In this document: positions 19,288 through 27,641 of the stretch, piece by piece
Layout of the letters: every line of letters starts with the position of its first letter
Numbering within the stretch: the first letter of the stretch is position 1
Source of the DNA: Pseudomonas sp. B33.4
GTDB taxonomy: Bacteria > Pseudomonadota > Gammaproteobacteria > Pseudomonadales > Pseudomonadaceae
Reading direction: 5' to 3'
Length of the DNA: 64,000 nucleotides
Assembly (NCBI RefSeq): GCF_034555375.1
Contig: NZ_CP140706.1
Coordinates: 4,951,001 to 5,015,000, forward strand
Notes under the pieces: generated by a model
Told to the model about the DNA's origin: nothing
Seen by the model: only the letters and a program-made list of their open reading frames with translations
Databases searched by the model: none
Program-made: the position numbers and the translations under genes

Positions 19288-20055
19288 ATGCGCAATGTTT
19301 CGATCAATCTGCTGGATGACACTCCGCGCGCGGTGGTGGCGATCGGTACGGATTATTCCCACGGTCACTTGCTGCCTTTTCACACGCATCGACGGGCGCA
19401 ATTGTTATACGGCGCGACCGGTGTGATGCAGGTCCGCACCCATGACGGCAACTGGGTTGTGCCGCCGCAGCGGGCGGTGTGGATTCCGCCGGGGGTGGCG
19501 CATGAGGTGTTGATGCTTGGGGTCAGCACTCGCAGTGTGTATATCGAGCCGGACGCAGTGGATTTGGGCGAGCGCTGCCAAGTAGTCAGTGTGTCGCCGC
19601 TGATGCGGCATTTACTGATGGAGGCGGTGGAGGTGCCGCTAGCCTATGACCTGGGCGGACGCGATGGCGTGTTGATCGATCTGTTGCTGCACGAATTGAC
19701 GCGCAGTGCGCCGCTGCCGTTGCACATCCCGCTACCGACTGACGGAAAGCTCCTGTCTCTGTGTCAGACCTTTCTGCATCAGCCGTACGCCCACCAATCA
19801 CCACAGCAGTGGGCCGACCAATTACACATAAGCTTGCGCACCTTCAACAGACTTTTCCGTCAGCAGACCGGGCTGAGCTTCAGAGAATGGCGGCAGCAGG
19901 CTTGCGTGGTTTTGGCGCTGGCGCGCTTGGCCTCGGGTGAAGCGGTGACGCGCATCGCGCTGGACTTCGGTTATGAGAGCCCGGCGGCGTTCTCGACGAT
20001 GTTCCGGCGGATCCTCGGTCAGGCACCGTCCGTCTGGTTGGAGGCGGCGAATTAG
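19288..20055 (+). CDS. AraC-family regulator with cupin domain
   Basis: A 255-residue regulator. The N-terminal cupin (residues about 20-95; HGHLLPFHTHRRAQLLYG, WIPPGVAHEVLM) should bind a small ligand, and the C-terminal 100 residues carry the AraC double HTH (SPQQWADQLHISLRTFNRLF; VTRIALDFGYESPAAFSTMFRRILG). It is divergent from the TauE/SafE exporter with about 110 bp between starts, so exporter control is likely. An upstream in-frame ATG (19252) would add 12 residues; the chosen start matches the family. Confidence 0.85.
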   Translation: MRNVSINLLDDTPRAVVAIGTDYSHGHLLPFHTHRRAQLLYGATGVMQVRTHDGNWVVPPQRAVWIPPGVAHEVLMLGVSTRSVYIEPDAVDLGERCQVVSVSPLMRHLLMEAVEVPLAYDLGGRDGVLIDLLLHELTRSAPLPLHIPLPTDGKLLSLCQTFLHQPYAHQSPQQWADQLHISLRTFNRLFRQQTGLSFREWRQQACVVLALARLASGEAVTRIALDFGYESPAAFSTMFRRILGQAPSVWLEAAN

Positions 20056-20094
20056 CGCAAATCAAAAAATGCGTTTGATCCCGGCCGAAAACAA

Positions 20095-20110
20095 CTGTAC
20101 AAAAACACAG
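20095..20110. promoter_or_regulatory. LexA (SOS) box
   Basis: CTGT, eight bases ACAAAAAC, ACAG: a perfect CTGT-N8-ACAG gammaproteobacterial LexA site, 39 bp before the start of the small HTH gene. The surrounding sequence (TGATCC... ACATTTTCAATC) is AT-rich as in a promoter. Confidence 0.75.
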
Positions 20111-20148
20111 TACATTTTCAATCAGCACTCTTGAGCCCGGAGCACACC

Positions 20149-20466
20149 ATGGCCTCTCTTGCGATGAACCACATCCTCGAACGCATTGCCCTTTTCCAGT
20201 TCACCCCGACGCACTGCGTCCAGGCCCGAGCGATGCTGGGCTGGAGCGTGGAACAGCTATCGCGGGAGGCTGAGATTTCGGTTGAAGACATTCATCGTTT
20301 TGAAGCGCAGCAGGATGTCGCGGATGCGGCGCGACTGGCGTTGGCTTATCGGTTCGAGGCACAGGGGCTGGTGTTCTTTCCCGGGTTTGCACCGGGGCGT
20401 AGTGCCAGTGTTCAGGGCGTGTCGTCGGAAGCGATGGGGCGTGGGGATTTTGCGATGGCTGATTGA
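20149..20466 (+). CDS. Small XRE/HTH-like protein under a LexA box
   Basis: A 105-residue protein. Residues about 17-65 look like a degenerate XRE helix-turn-helix: QARAMLGWSVEQLSREAEIS, then VEDIHRFEAQQ. The remainder (LVFFPGFAPGRSASVQGVS) is typical of small Pseudomonas HTH proteins. The ATG at 20149 follows a GGAG ribosome site; a TTG six codons upstream is less likely. The LexA box 39 bp before it implies induction by DNA damage. It is followed 42 bp later by the toxin-antitoxin pair, in which it may or may not take part. Confidence 0.75.
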   Translation: MASLAMNHILERIALFQFTPTHCVQARAMLGWSVEQLSREAEISVEDIHRFEAQQDVADAARLALAYRFEAQGLVFFPGFAPGRSASVQGVSSEAMGRGDFAMAD

Positions 20467-20475
20467 GAGAACGAG

Positions 20476-20503
20476 TTGATCTTTATTCCTAAATAGGTAT
20501 ATT
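20476..20503 (+). promoter_or_regulatory. Promoter and CCTA-AA-TAGG palindrome of the toxin-antitoxin pair
   Basis: TTGATC (20476-20481) and TATATT (20498-20503) have 16 bp between them and lie just before the toxin start at 20509. The palindrome CCTA-AA-TAGG (20488-20497) fills the spacer and is a natural operator for autoregulation by the XRE antitoxin. Confidence 0.55.
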
Positions 20504-20508
20504 TTCGC

Positions 20509-20877
20509 ATGAGTGCAAGGAAGCCGCTCTTGTGGGTCTGCAGTAGCAAGAAAGATCTCAAGCAGATGCCCACAGACGTACAGGATGTTTTTGGTTATGC
20601 ACTGGATTTGGCCCAGAGTGGTTTGAAGCATCCGGATGCAAAACCCCTGAAAGGGTTTGGAGGCGCAGGTGTACTGGAGCTGATCGAAAACTTCGACACC
20701 AACACCTACCGTGCCATCTATACGGTTCGTTTCGGCAGTGCCATTTATGTATTGCACTGCTTTCAAAAGAAGTCGACTACCGGAATCAAAACGGCTCAGT
20801 CCGATGTTGATCTGATACGAAACCGCCTTCGAGCCGCTCAGGATCACGCGAAAGGATCAGAAAATGATAGAAATTGA
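20509..20877 (+). CDS. RelE/HigB-like toxin (phage Gp49-like family)
   Basis: A 122-residue protein of the RelE/ParE superfamily, HigB-type. Diagnostic stretches are DVQDVFGYALDLAQ, KPLKGFGGAGVLELIENFDTNTYRAIYTVRF and YVLHCFQKKSTTGIKTAQSDVDLIRNRL, the last typical of Gp49-like toxins. These cleave mRNA at the ribosome. It is the first gene of a toxin-first pair and overlaps the antitoxin gene by 14 bp, as in HigBA modules. Confidence 0.88.
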   Translation: MSARKPLLWVCSSKKDLKQMPTDVQDVFGYALDLAQSGLKHPDAKPLKGFGGAGVLELIENFDTNTYRAIYTVRFGSAIYVLHCFQKKSTTGIKTAQSDVDLIRNRLRAAQDHAKGSENDRN

Positions 20878-21184
20878 AAAGGGTAGCGGGAACGTCTACC
20901 AAGACCTCGAACTGCCCAATGCCAGTGAAATGCAGGTTAAGTCGCAGCTCGCGGCGAAGATCGGCGAGATCATCAAGGCTCGCCATCTCACTCAGATTCA
21001 GGCGTCTGAAATCCTTGGATTATCCCAGCCAAAACTTTCCGAAATGCTGCGGGGTAAATTTCGAGGGATCAGTGAAGCCAAAATGATGGAATGTCTTTCG
21101 CATCTTGGGCGAGACGTGCAGATCGTAGTGAAATCGGCCCCCCGATCACGGAAAGAAGGCCGAATTGAAGTGGTGTTTGCTTAA
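20864..21184 (+). CDS. HigA-like XRE antitoxin
   Basis: A 106-residue protein with a clear XRE helix-turn-helix (residues about 25-85: LAAKIGEIIKARHLTQIQASEILGLSQPKLSEMLRG region) and a basic tail. It should neutralise the overlapping toxin and repress their common promoter. The gene ends 11 bp before the convergent metallo-hydrolase gene. Confidence 0.88.
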   Translation: MIEIEKGSGNVYQDLELPNASEMQVKSQLAAKIGEIIKARHLTQIQASEILGLSQPKLSEMLRGKFRGISEAKMMECLSHLGRDVQIVVKSAPRSRKEGRIEVVFA

Positions 21185-21195
21185 CCTGAAACTTA

Positions 21196-22251
21196 TTACG
21201 CGCTCTGCACCACCGCCTCACTCTCCCCTTCAACCGCCAACCACCACGCCTCCCCGCGTTGCGGCTGAGCGATATTAAACGCCTCACCCATCTGCGGCGT
21301 GGTAATGGAAATACTGCGTTCCCACGCCAGTGCCAGAATCCGGTCGAACGGTTCGTGCCAGGCGTGCATCGCCAAGTCGAAGGTGCCGTTGTGGATCGGG
21401 AAGAGCCAGCGGCCCTTGAGGTCGATGTGCGCTTGCAAGGTTTCTTCGGGCTGCATGTGCACGTGTGGCCATTCGACGTTGTAGGCGCCGGTTTCCATCA
21501 GGGTCAGGTCGAACGGGCCGTATTGTTCGCCGATGCGTTTGAAGCCGTCGAAGTAGCCGCTGTCGCCGCTGAAGAAAATTCGCGTGTCGCCGTCGATCAT
21601 CACCCAGGACGCCCACAGGGTGCTGTTGCCGTCGAAGAGGCCACGGCCGGAGAAGTGCTGCGACGGTGTGGCGACGAAACGGATGCCGGCAATCTCGGCG
21701 CCCTGCCACCAATCGTACTGGCGAACTTTGCTGGCATCGATGCCCCATTTGATCAGGGTGTCGCCGACGCCCAGCGGGGTCAGGAACAGGTTGGTTTTGG
21801 CGGCCAGCCTGAGCACGGCCTGGTAATCGAGGTGGTCGTAATGGTTGTGCGACAGAATCACCGCTTCGATCGGCGGCAACTGGTCGATGCTGATCGGTGG
21901 CTGGTGGAAGCGTTTCGGTCCGGCCCACTGCACCGGCGATGCGCGCTCGGCGAAGACTGGGTCGGTGATAAAGAATTTGTCGCGCAGTTTCAGCAGCAGG
22001 GTCGAATGACCTAGGCGATAGACGCTGTGGTTGGGCGCCGCCAACAACGCTTCTCGAGTCAACGCCTGCACCGGGATCGGCGCTGCGGGCCGGGTGTTGC
22101 GCGGTTTGTGGAAAATCATGTTCCACATGATCCGCAGCATTTTGCGTAGGCCTTCGCGTTGCACGGGTGCGTGATTGCGAAACAGCCCCTGATTTTGCCG
22201 CGAGGCTTCAGGCGTGGATGTGTTATCCGGGATAGAAACAGGATTGGCCAT
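21196..22251 (-). CDS. MBL-fold metallo-hydrolase
   Basis: A 351-residue metallo-beta-lactamase-fold protein of the UlaG/NAPE-PLD-like group. Metal motif: SHNHYDHLD (HxHxDH); further ligands are expected in FSGDSGYFDGF and PIHNGTFDLAMHAW. The first about 60 residues are a basic linker, without a signal peptide. Substrate unknown: related bacterial proteins are outer-envelope-associated hydrolases or lactonases. It is divergent from a TetR regulator, with a palindrome in the shared gap, so it is probably its target. Confidence 0.85.
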   Translation of the reverse strand: MANPVSIPDNTSTPEASRQNQGLFRNHAPVQREGLRKMLRIMWNMIFHKPRNTRPAAPIPVQALTREALLAAPNHSVYRLGHSTLLLKLRDKFFITDPVFAERASPVQWAGPKRFHQPPISIDQLPPIEAVILSHNHYDHLDYQAVLRLAAKTNLFLTPLGVGDTLIKWGIDASKVRQYDWWQGAEIAGIRFVATPSQHFSGRGLFDGNSTLWASWVMIDGDTRIFFSGDSGYFDGFKRIGEQYGPFDLTLMETGAYNVEWPHVHMQPEETLQAHIDLKGRWLFPIHNGTFDLAMHAWHEPFDRILALAWERSISITTPQMGEAFNIAQPQRGEAWWLAVEGESEAVVQSA

Positions 22252-22373
22252 GACTGAATGACTCCAGAAAAACCGCGCAATTCACGGTTTTTCCACGGTG
22301 GGACGATAAATGGCCAAAGCTGCACGCATAGGCCGAACTGCTGTTTTTTAGGTTGCGAGGATTAACGCAACAT

Positions 22374-22389
22374 TACACTGAACGGTGTA
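22374..22389. promoter_or_regulatory. Candidate TetR operator
   Basis: TACAC-TGAACG-GTGTA is a perfect 5-bp-arm palindrome with a 6-bp centre, of the type bound by TetR-family dimers. It lies in the gap between the metallo-hydrolase and the TetR gene, about 80 bp before the TetR start. Confidence 0.5.
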
Positions 22390-22466
22390 GTTTCTAGGTT
22401 GCATCAAAGCGGATGACAAGTAAACTGCCAAGTGTAATTTCATCTTTTCTCTGCCGAAGCGTACTT

Positions 22467-23075
22467 ATGACAGCTCCACAGCGCCTCACCGACCGTAAAC
22501 GCGAAGCCATTATTCAGGCGGCGATTGCCGAATTCCGCTCCAACGGTTTCGAAGTCACCAGCATGGACAAGATCGCTGCCACCGCCGGTGTGTCGAAGCG
22601 CACGGTGTACAATCACTTCCCTAGTAAAGAAGAGCTTTTCGCCGAAATTCTCAACCAGTTATGGGCACGAATCAGCGCCGAGCAATCGGTGACCTACGGC
22701 CGCGATCAGCCATTGCGTGAGCAGTTACTGAAGATGCTGCAGGCCAAGGTGCAGTTGATGGCCGACGAGAACTTCCTGACCTTGGCACGCGTGGCGATTG
22801 CCGCCACGATCCATTCGCCGGAGTGTGCGCAGAACATGGTCGAGCGTATGGGTGAACGTGAGGAGGGTCTGACTGTTTGGATTCGCGCCGCACAGGCAGA
22901 TGGCCGACTGAAGCCGGTCGATCCGGAGTTCGCCGCGCACCAGGTGCAAGGCTTGCTCAAGACCTTTGCCTTCTGGCCACAGATGTCGATGGGCCGCGCC
23001 GCTCTTGATATCGATATGCAAAACACCGTCGCCGAATCGGCGCTGGAAATGTTTTTGGCCCACTATCAGCTCTAA
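22467..23075 (+). CDS. TetR/AcrR-family regulator
   Basis: A 202-residue TetR protein. The N-terminal HTH is clear: REAIIQAAIAEFRSNGFEVT, MDKIAATAGVSKRTVYNHFPSKEELF. The C-terminal ligand domain resembles the TetR_C_33 type seen in AefR-like regulators (FLTLARVAIAA, FAAHQVQGLLKTFAFWP). It probably represses the divergent metallo-hydrolase gene and itself through the palindrome between them. The ATG at 22467 is used because the upstream 18 codons of the open frame are not HTH-like. Confidence 0.88.
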   Translation: MTAPQRLTDRKREAIIQAAIAEFRSNGFEVTSMDKIAATAGVSKRTVYNHFPSKEELFAEILNQLWARISAEQSVTYGRDQPLREQLLKMLQAKVQLMADENFLTLARVAIAATIHSPECAQNMVERMGEREEGLTVWIRAAQADGRLKPVDPEFAAHQVQGLLKTFAFWPQMSMGRAALDIDMQNTVAESALEMFLAHYQL

Positions 23076-23231
23076 ATCGCCCCTCTCCTGCGCGAGCCAC
23101 CGATTAAATGGCTCGGAAGGACACTGATTATTCCCGTTGGAATAAATGACAATGTCCGACAATCGACCGACGAACGGTTAGCCTGAGAAAATACTGCAAA
23201 GTATTTCAGGATGAATTTCGCGCAGGGCATC

Positions 23232-24299
23232 ATGGAAAACCAACGCGGCAAAGGCTTGTCATTCGCCAAACGCATTTACCTGCCCAGGGCCATCGGTCTG
23301 GGAATCGGTTTCTTCAGCGTCGGTGCTGCGTTGTATCCGTTGAATATGCCCGGCTGGATCTGGGCAATGTTGATCTTCAATGGCTTTGTCTGGCCGCATC
23401 TGGCTTATCAGATCTCCACGCGTTCGGCTTTCCCGTATCAGGCTGAACGGCGCAATTTGCTCTACGACTCGCTGTGCGGCGGTTTCTGGGCGGCGTGTTT
23501 CCAATTCAATCCGCTGACCACCGTAACCATCCTGTCGATGATGACCATGAACAACGTCGCCGCCGGTGGCTATCGGTTGTTCGTATTCGGCGCCATCGCC
23601 CAACTCGCCGGCGTTTTGCTCGGCTGGACGATCTTCGGTTTCAAATTCAGGCTGATGATGACGCAGGCGCAAGTCTGGGCGTGCCTGCCGATGCTCACCT
23701 TGTACCCGCTGGCGCTGGGCATGGTCTGTTATCGCCTGGCGATCAAACTCTCGCAACACAAACGCACGTTGACCGCCCTCAGCCGTACCGACAGCCTGAC
23801 CGGACTGCTCAACCACGGCGCCTGGAAAGACTTGCTGCATCTGAAATTTCAGCAATGCCGCCAGCACAAAACCCAAGCCACGCTGGCGTTGATCGATATC
23901 GACCATTTCAAGGAGATCAACGACAGCTTCGGGCACATCGTCGGCGATGAGGTGCTGCGGCAATTGAGTCAGGAACTCAAACGCCTGCTCGATCAGTACG
24001 AATTGGCCGGGCGCTACGGTGGTGACGAGTTCTGCGTGGTCCTGCCGACACTGCCGTTGCACAAGGCCGAAGCGCTGATGGAGCAATTGCGCGAGGCGTT
24101 ACAACAGTACCGTCATCCGCAGGTGCCAGACTTGCGAGTGGGTCTGAGTATCGGTCTGGCGCGGTATCAGCCCTTGTACAAGGATGCCCTCGACTGGCTG
24201 GACGATGCCGACAAAGCGCTCTACACCGCTAAACACACGGGCCGCAACACCATCAGCGTTGCCTTGACCGGGTTAGCGACGGACAGCGCAGACGCCTAA
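23232..24299 (+). CDS. MASE2-type diguanylate cyclase
   Basis: A 355-residue membrane protein (AdrA/DgcC architecture). Residues about 10-170 hold five or six hydrophobic helices with MASE2-like features (RIYLPRAIGLGIGFFSVGAAL, WPHLAYQISTRS). The GGDEF domain follows, with DSLTGLLNHGAWKDLL, IDIDHFKEINDSFGH and the active site GGDEF at residues 263-267. It makes cyclic di-GMP. The usual I-site spacing (RxxD five residues before GGDEF) is not met, because RLLD lies eight residues before. The ATG at 23232 has AGGG 8 nt upstream; an ATG at 23211 is less well placed. Confidence 0.88.
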   Translation: MENQRGKGLSFAKRIYLPRAIGLGIGFFSVGAALYPLNMPGWIWAMLIFNGFVWPHLAYQISTRSAFPYQAERRNLLYDSLCGGFWAACFQFNPLTTVTILSMMTMNNVAAGGYRLFVFGAIAQLAGVLLGWTIFGFKFRLMMTQAQVWACLPMLTLYPLALGMVCYRLAIKLSQHKRTLTALSRTDSLTGLLNHGAWKDLLHLKFQQCRQHKTQATLALIDIDHFKEINDSFGHIVGDEVLRQLSQELKRLLDQYELAGRYGGDEFCVVLPTLPLHKAEALMEQLREALQQYRHPQVPDLRVGLSIGLARYQPLYKDALDWLDDADKALYTAKHTGRNTISVALTGLATDSADA

Positions 24300-24303
24300 A
24301 AAG

Positions 24304-24359
24304 TTATACAAACTTACAAATAATTACTTTCTTGTACAACTTTATGAAGTTTTGTATAA
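24304..24359. repeat. AT-rich inverted repeat before the PAS-PAS transducer gene
   Basis: TTATACAAACTT at 24304 is mirrored by AAGTTTTGTATAA at 24347 (one extra A), and TTGTACAA lies between them. The 60-bp block is strikingly AT-rich in a GC-rich region and lies between the diguanylate cyclase stop and the start at 24490. It may terminate the upstream gene or bind a regulator. Confidence 0.6.
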
Positions 24360-24489
24360 GTAGCCATCTGCCAGTTAAGGAATGCTGGCATTGAGCAGTC
24401 ACCGCCGAATGCCGTTCGCGCATTCGGTCTGCCAGCGCGGGAATAGGGACTGAATTCTCGATCTTCCCTCCTTCCAGAGTACTGCGAGC

Positions 24490-25809
24490 ATGTTCTTCAA
24501 TCGCCACAAATCCGCCGTCGCCGATCTTCAGCGTTCCCTCACCGAACAAGCCGGCTTGCTCGACGCGATCAATCGCTCGATGGCAGTGATCGAGTTCGAC
24601 CTGGATGGCGTGGTATTGCGCGCCAACGACAACTTTCTCAAGACCATGGGTTACACCGCGGAACAAGCGATCGGCCAGCCCCATCGACGCTTTTGCACCC
24701 CAGAGTTCGGGCGCAGCGCTCAATACACTGATTTGTGGTCACGCCTGAAAAACGGCCAGTTCCAGTCCGGTACGTTTGAACGGGTCAACAGCAAGGGTCA
24801 GCCGATCTGGCTCGAAGCCAGTTACAACCCGATCAAGGATGCTGCGGGCCGCGTGGTGAAAGTGGTCAAGTACGCCATGGACGTGACCGCCAAGGTGCAA
24901 CAGGAAAGCGAGGCCAATGCCAAGTTGCAGGCAATTGACCGGGCGATGGCGGTCATCGAATTCAATCTCGACGGCAGTATTCTCACGGCCAACCAGAATT
25001 TTCTGACGCGCATGGGTTACACACTTACCGAACTCAAAGGTAAACATCACCGTTTGTTCTGCACACCGGAACTGATCAATAGCAGTGCCTATCAGGATTT
25101 CTGGCGGCGCTTGAATCAGGGCGAGCTTTTCCAGGGTCAGTTCGAGCGCGTGGACAAGCGCGGGCAGACCGTGTGGCTCGAGGCCAATTACAACCCGGTC
25201 TACGACGCCGCCGGGCGCTTGTGCAAAGTGGTGAAATTCGCCTCCGATGTCACCGCCCGGGTCGAGCAACACGAACAGGACGCGCGCAGTGCCAGCGCGG
25301 CGTATCACATCTCGGTGGCCACGCGAAAAGTCGCCGAGCAAGGTACGCAGGTGATCCAGCAAGCCGCCAGCGAAATGCGCGAAATCGCCGAGGACATTGC
25401 CCAATCGTCCACGTTGATTGCGCAACTGGGCGAGCGCTCCGAGCAGATCACCACCATCGTCAACACCATCCGCGCGATTGCCGACCAGACCAATCTGCTG
25501 GCGCTCAATGCTGCCATTGAAGCTGCACGCGCCGGTGAACAGGGACGCGGATTTGCTGTGGTCGCTGATGAAGTACGACAACTGGCGGCACGTACCAGCG
25601 GCTCGACGGCGGAGATTTCCAACATGATCGGTTTGATCCAGAACGAGACCCGGCAGGCCATCAAGAGCATGGAGGGCACCCGGGGTCGCGCGGCTGAAGG
25701 GGTCGATTTGGCGAATCAGGCGGGCACGGTGATCTTGCAGATTCGTGATGGCGCCAGCGAGGCGGTGGATGCGGTGAGCATGTTTGCCAATGAGCGGGCT
25801 CCAGGGTGA
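24490..25809 (+). CDS. PAS-PAS methyl-accepting transducer, BdlA-like
   Basis: A 439-residue cytosolic protein. Two PAS domains of about 115 residues each (residues about 15-135 and 140-260; both have SMAVIEFxLDGxxLxAN and [19 protein letters not shown] or [19 protein letters not shown]) are followed by a chemotaxis signalling domain with the conserved hairpin tip [30 protein letters not shown]. There is no membrane segment. BdlA of P. aeruginosa has this layout and controls biofilm dispersion, with links to cyclic-di-GMP. The diguanylate cyclase next upstream makes a joint role plausible. The end lacks a CheR pentapeptide. Confidence 0.9.
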   Translation: MFFNRHKSAVADLQRSLTEQAGLLDAINRSMAVIEFDLDGVVLRANDNFLKTMGYTAEQAIGQPHRRFCTPEFGRSAQYTDLWSRLKNGQFQSGTFERVNSKGQPIWLEASYNPIKDAAGRVVKVVKYAMDVTAKVQQESEANAKLQAIDRAMAVIEFNLDGSILTANQNFLTRMGYTLTELKGKHHRLFCTPELINSSAYQDFWRRLNQGELFQGQFERVDKRGQTVWLEANYNPVYDAAGRLCKVVKFASDVTARVEQHEQDARSASAAYHISVATRKVAEQGTQVIQQAASEMREIAEDIAQSSTLIAQLGERSEQITTIVNTIRAIADQTNLLALNAAIEAARAGEQGRGFAVVADEVRQLAARTSGSTAEISNMIGLIQNETRQAIKSMEGTRGRAAEGVDLANQAGTVILQIRDGASEAVDAVSMFANERAPG

Positions 25810-25875
25810 TGCGGATTCACTCGGAATAGTCGGCGGGATCAAAGATTGTGTCTGGGCCATAAACCGAGTTGCCGC

Positions 25876-25971
25876 CTTCGCGAGCAGGCTCGCTCCCGCT
25901 GGACCAGGTCGACTACACGTTTTGTGTACGACCAATGAACCTGTGGGAGCGGGCATGCCCGCGAAGAGGCC
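25876..25971. repeat. REP doublet (GGGAGCGGGC class)
   Basis: CTTCGCGAGCAGGCTCGCTCC at 25876 and GGGAGCGGGCATGCCCGCGAAG ending at 25971 are an inverted pair separated by about 40 nt, in the gap between two convergent genes. Confidence 0.85.
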
Positions 25972-25979
25972 AGCCCCGA

Positions 25980-26846
25980 TCACGGCAACCGCAGCGCCCG
26001 CCCCAACTCATCGAACAGCGTCACTACCGAGCGCAACGCCCGGCAATCCGGGCGAGTCAGCAGCCACAGCGCGGTGTCGTAACCGTGCAGCGGTTCACCC
26101 AACGCCTGCAAATCATCGCCAATCAGAAAGTCCGGCAATGCCGCGACGCCGAGGCCTGCGCGGACCAGTTCAGTCACCGACAACATGCTGTTGCAGCGGT
26201 AGCCCGGGGTGACGCCGGGAAGATGCTGGCGGCGCCAGGCGATGGTCGGGTGATCGGGTAAAAAGTCGTCCGGGGCGATCCACGTCAGTGTCGTCAGATC
26301 CGATGCATCGACACTCTGCAGATACCGCGTACTGGCGCAGACCCGGTAGGAAATCTTCGCCAGTTGTCGTCCGACCAGATGCTCCGGCGGTGTGCGTGTC
26401 AGGCGCAGAGCGATGTCGGCATCGCGGCGGCTGAGGTTAGCGAAATCGTTGGAGGTGCTCAGCTCGATAGTCAGCGCTGGGTATTGGGGCATGAATTGCG
26501 CCAGCGCTGGCAGTAGTAAACCCTGCAACACCGAATCGGTACAGGTCAGGCGCACCGTGCCGCTGACCACTTCGCCGCCCTGCTCCACGCCGATACGCGC
26601 GGCTTCCAGTGCCTGTTCGGCGCGTTCGGCTTGCTCGGCCAGCGTCTGCGCGAGGGTGGTCGGTAAGTAACCGGCGCGGCTTTTTTCGAACAGATGCTGA
26701 CCGAGTGCAGCTTCGAGACGGCGCACGGCGCGGAACACCGTCGACACATCGACCTTCAATAACTGCGAGGCCCGGGCCAGAGAGCCGCCTCGCACCAATG
26801 CGAGAATCAGGGCCAAGTCGGCGTAGTCGAGTTGATAGTGCGTCAC
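25980..26846 (-). CDS. LysR-family regulator
   Basis: A 288-residue LysR protein. The HTH is at the N-terminus (DLALILALVRGGSLARASQLLKVDVSTVFRAVRRLEAALG) and the effector domain fills the rest (VRLTCTDSVLQGLLLPALAQF, ISYRVCASTRYL, ELVRAGLGVAALPDFLIGDDL). No ATG is available near the HTH, so the start is a GTG; 26846 (M)THYQLDY and 26858 are both possible. It is divergent from the glutamine-amidotransferase-like gene and probably controls it. Confidence 0.85.
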   Translation of the reverse strand: MTHYQLDYADLALILALVRGGSLARASQLLKVDVSTVFRAVRRLEAALGQHLFEKSRAGYLPTTLAQTLAEQAERAEQALEAARIGVEQGGEVVSGTVRLTCTDSVLQGLLLPALAQFMPQYPALTIELSTSNDFANLSRRDADIALRLTRTPPEHLVGRQLAKISYRVCASTRYLQSVDASDLTTLTWIAPDDFLPDHPTIAWRRQHLPGVTPGYRCNSMLSVTELVRAGLGVAALPDFLIGDDLQALGEPLHGYDTALWLLTRPDCRALRSVVTLFDELGRALRLP

Positions 26847-26936
26847 TGCATTGATCACTTGGGTAAACGCCCATATTGAGTGCGTGAACGCCAATCTATA
26901 GTGAGGACCATCAATCAACAAGCGCAGGGAACCTCC

Positions 26937-27641
26937 ATGGAAAATAGCGCCATCCGTATCGCCCTGATTGGCGACTACGATTCGCAAGTCACCGCCCACC
27001 AAGCCATTCCCGTCGCCCTCGGGCTGGTCGCCGAATACCTCAGCCAGAACGTGCAATTCGAATGGCTGCCCACTGACCAGATCCACGCCGACACACAACT
27101 CGAACGCTTCGCCGGTTTCTGGTGTGTGCCGGCCAGCCCTTACAAAAGTGAATCAGGCGCACTGCGGGCGATCCGTTTTGCCCGCGAACAGCAGCGCCCT
27201 TTCCTCGGCACCTGCGGCGGTTTTCAGCATGCTGTGCTGGAATTTTCCCGCAACGTGTTGGGCTGGGCGGATGCCGAGCATGGCGAGACCTCGCCCGATT
27301 CCGAGCGCGCGGTGCTCACGCCGTTGACTTGCTCGCTGGTCGAAGCGGTGGACAGCATTCAATTGGTGCCCGGTTCGTTGATCGCCAAGGCGTACGAAAC
27401 GTCGCTGATTCGTGAAGGCTATCGCTGCCGCTTCGGTGTGAATCCGCAGTTCGAACAGCAACTGTTGGGCGATCGGTTACAAGCCGTAGGCCATGATTCG
27501 TCGGGGGATTTACGCGCGTTTGAACTCAAGGATCACCGCTTCTTTGTCGCGACGTTGTTTCAGCCGGAACGTGCGGCGCTCAAAGGGCAGATGCCGCCAC
27601 TGGTGCGCGCGTTTATCGAAGCTTGTGCGGGGCGACGTTGA
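26937..27641 (+). CDS. Class I glutamine-amidotransferase-like protein (CTP-synthase C-terminal-related)
   Basis: A 234-residue protein with a class I glutamine amidotransferase fold. The nucleophile motif is LGTCGGFQH, with cysteine C93. The expected catalytic histidine of the HPE motif is replaced: the protein has FQPER where the family has HPE. This pattern belongs to a set of proteins annotated as CTP-synthase C-terminal-related, whose reaction is unknown. The ATG at 26937 follows AGGGAACCTCC. Its stop overlaps the start of the next gene (TGATG), so the two are translationally coupled. A LysR gene lies divergent. Confidence 0.8.
   Translation: MENSAIRIALIGDYDSQVTAHQAIPVALGLVAEYLSQNVQFEWLPTDQIHADTQLERFAGFWCVPASPYKSESGALRAIRFAREQQRPFLGTCGGFQHAVLEFSRNVLGWADAEHGETSPDSERAVLTPLTCSLVEAVDSIQLVPGSLIAKAYETSLIREGYRCRFGVNPQFEQQLLGDRLQAVGHDSSGDLRAFELKDHRFFVATLFQPERAALKGQMPPLVRAFIEACAGRR

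Noticed and set aside
24304..24723. 139-residue minus-strand frame over the start of the PAS transducer
   Set aside because: Overlaps the real transducer gene in the opposite strand and has no domain.
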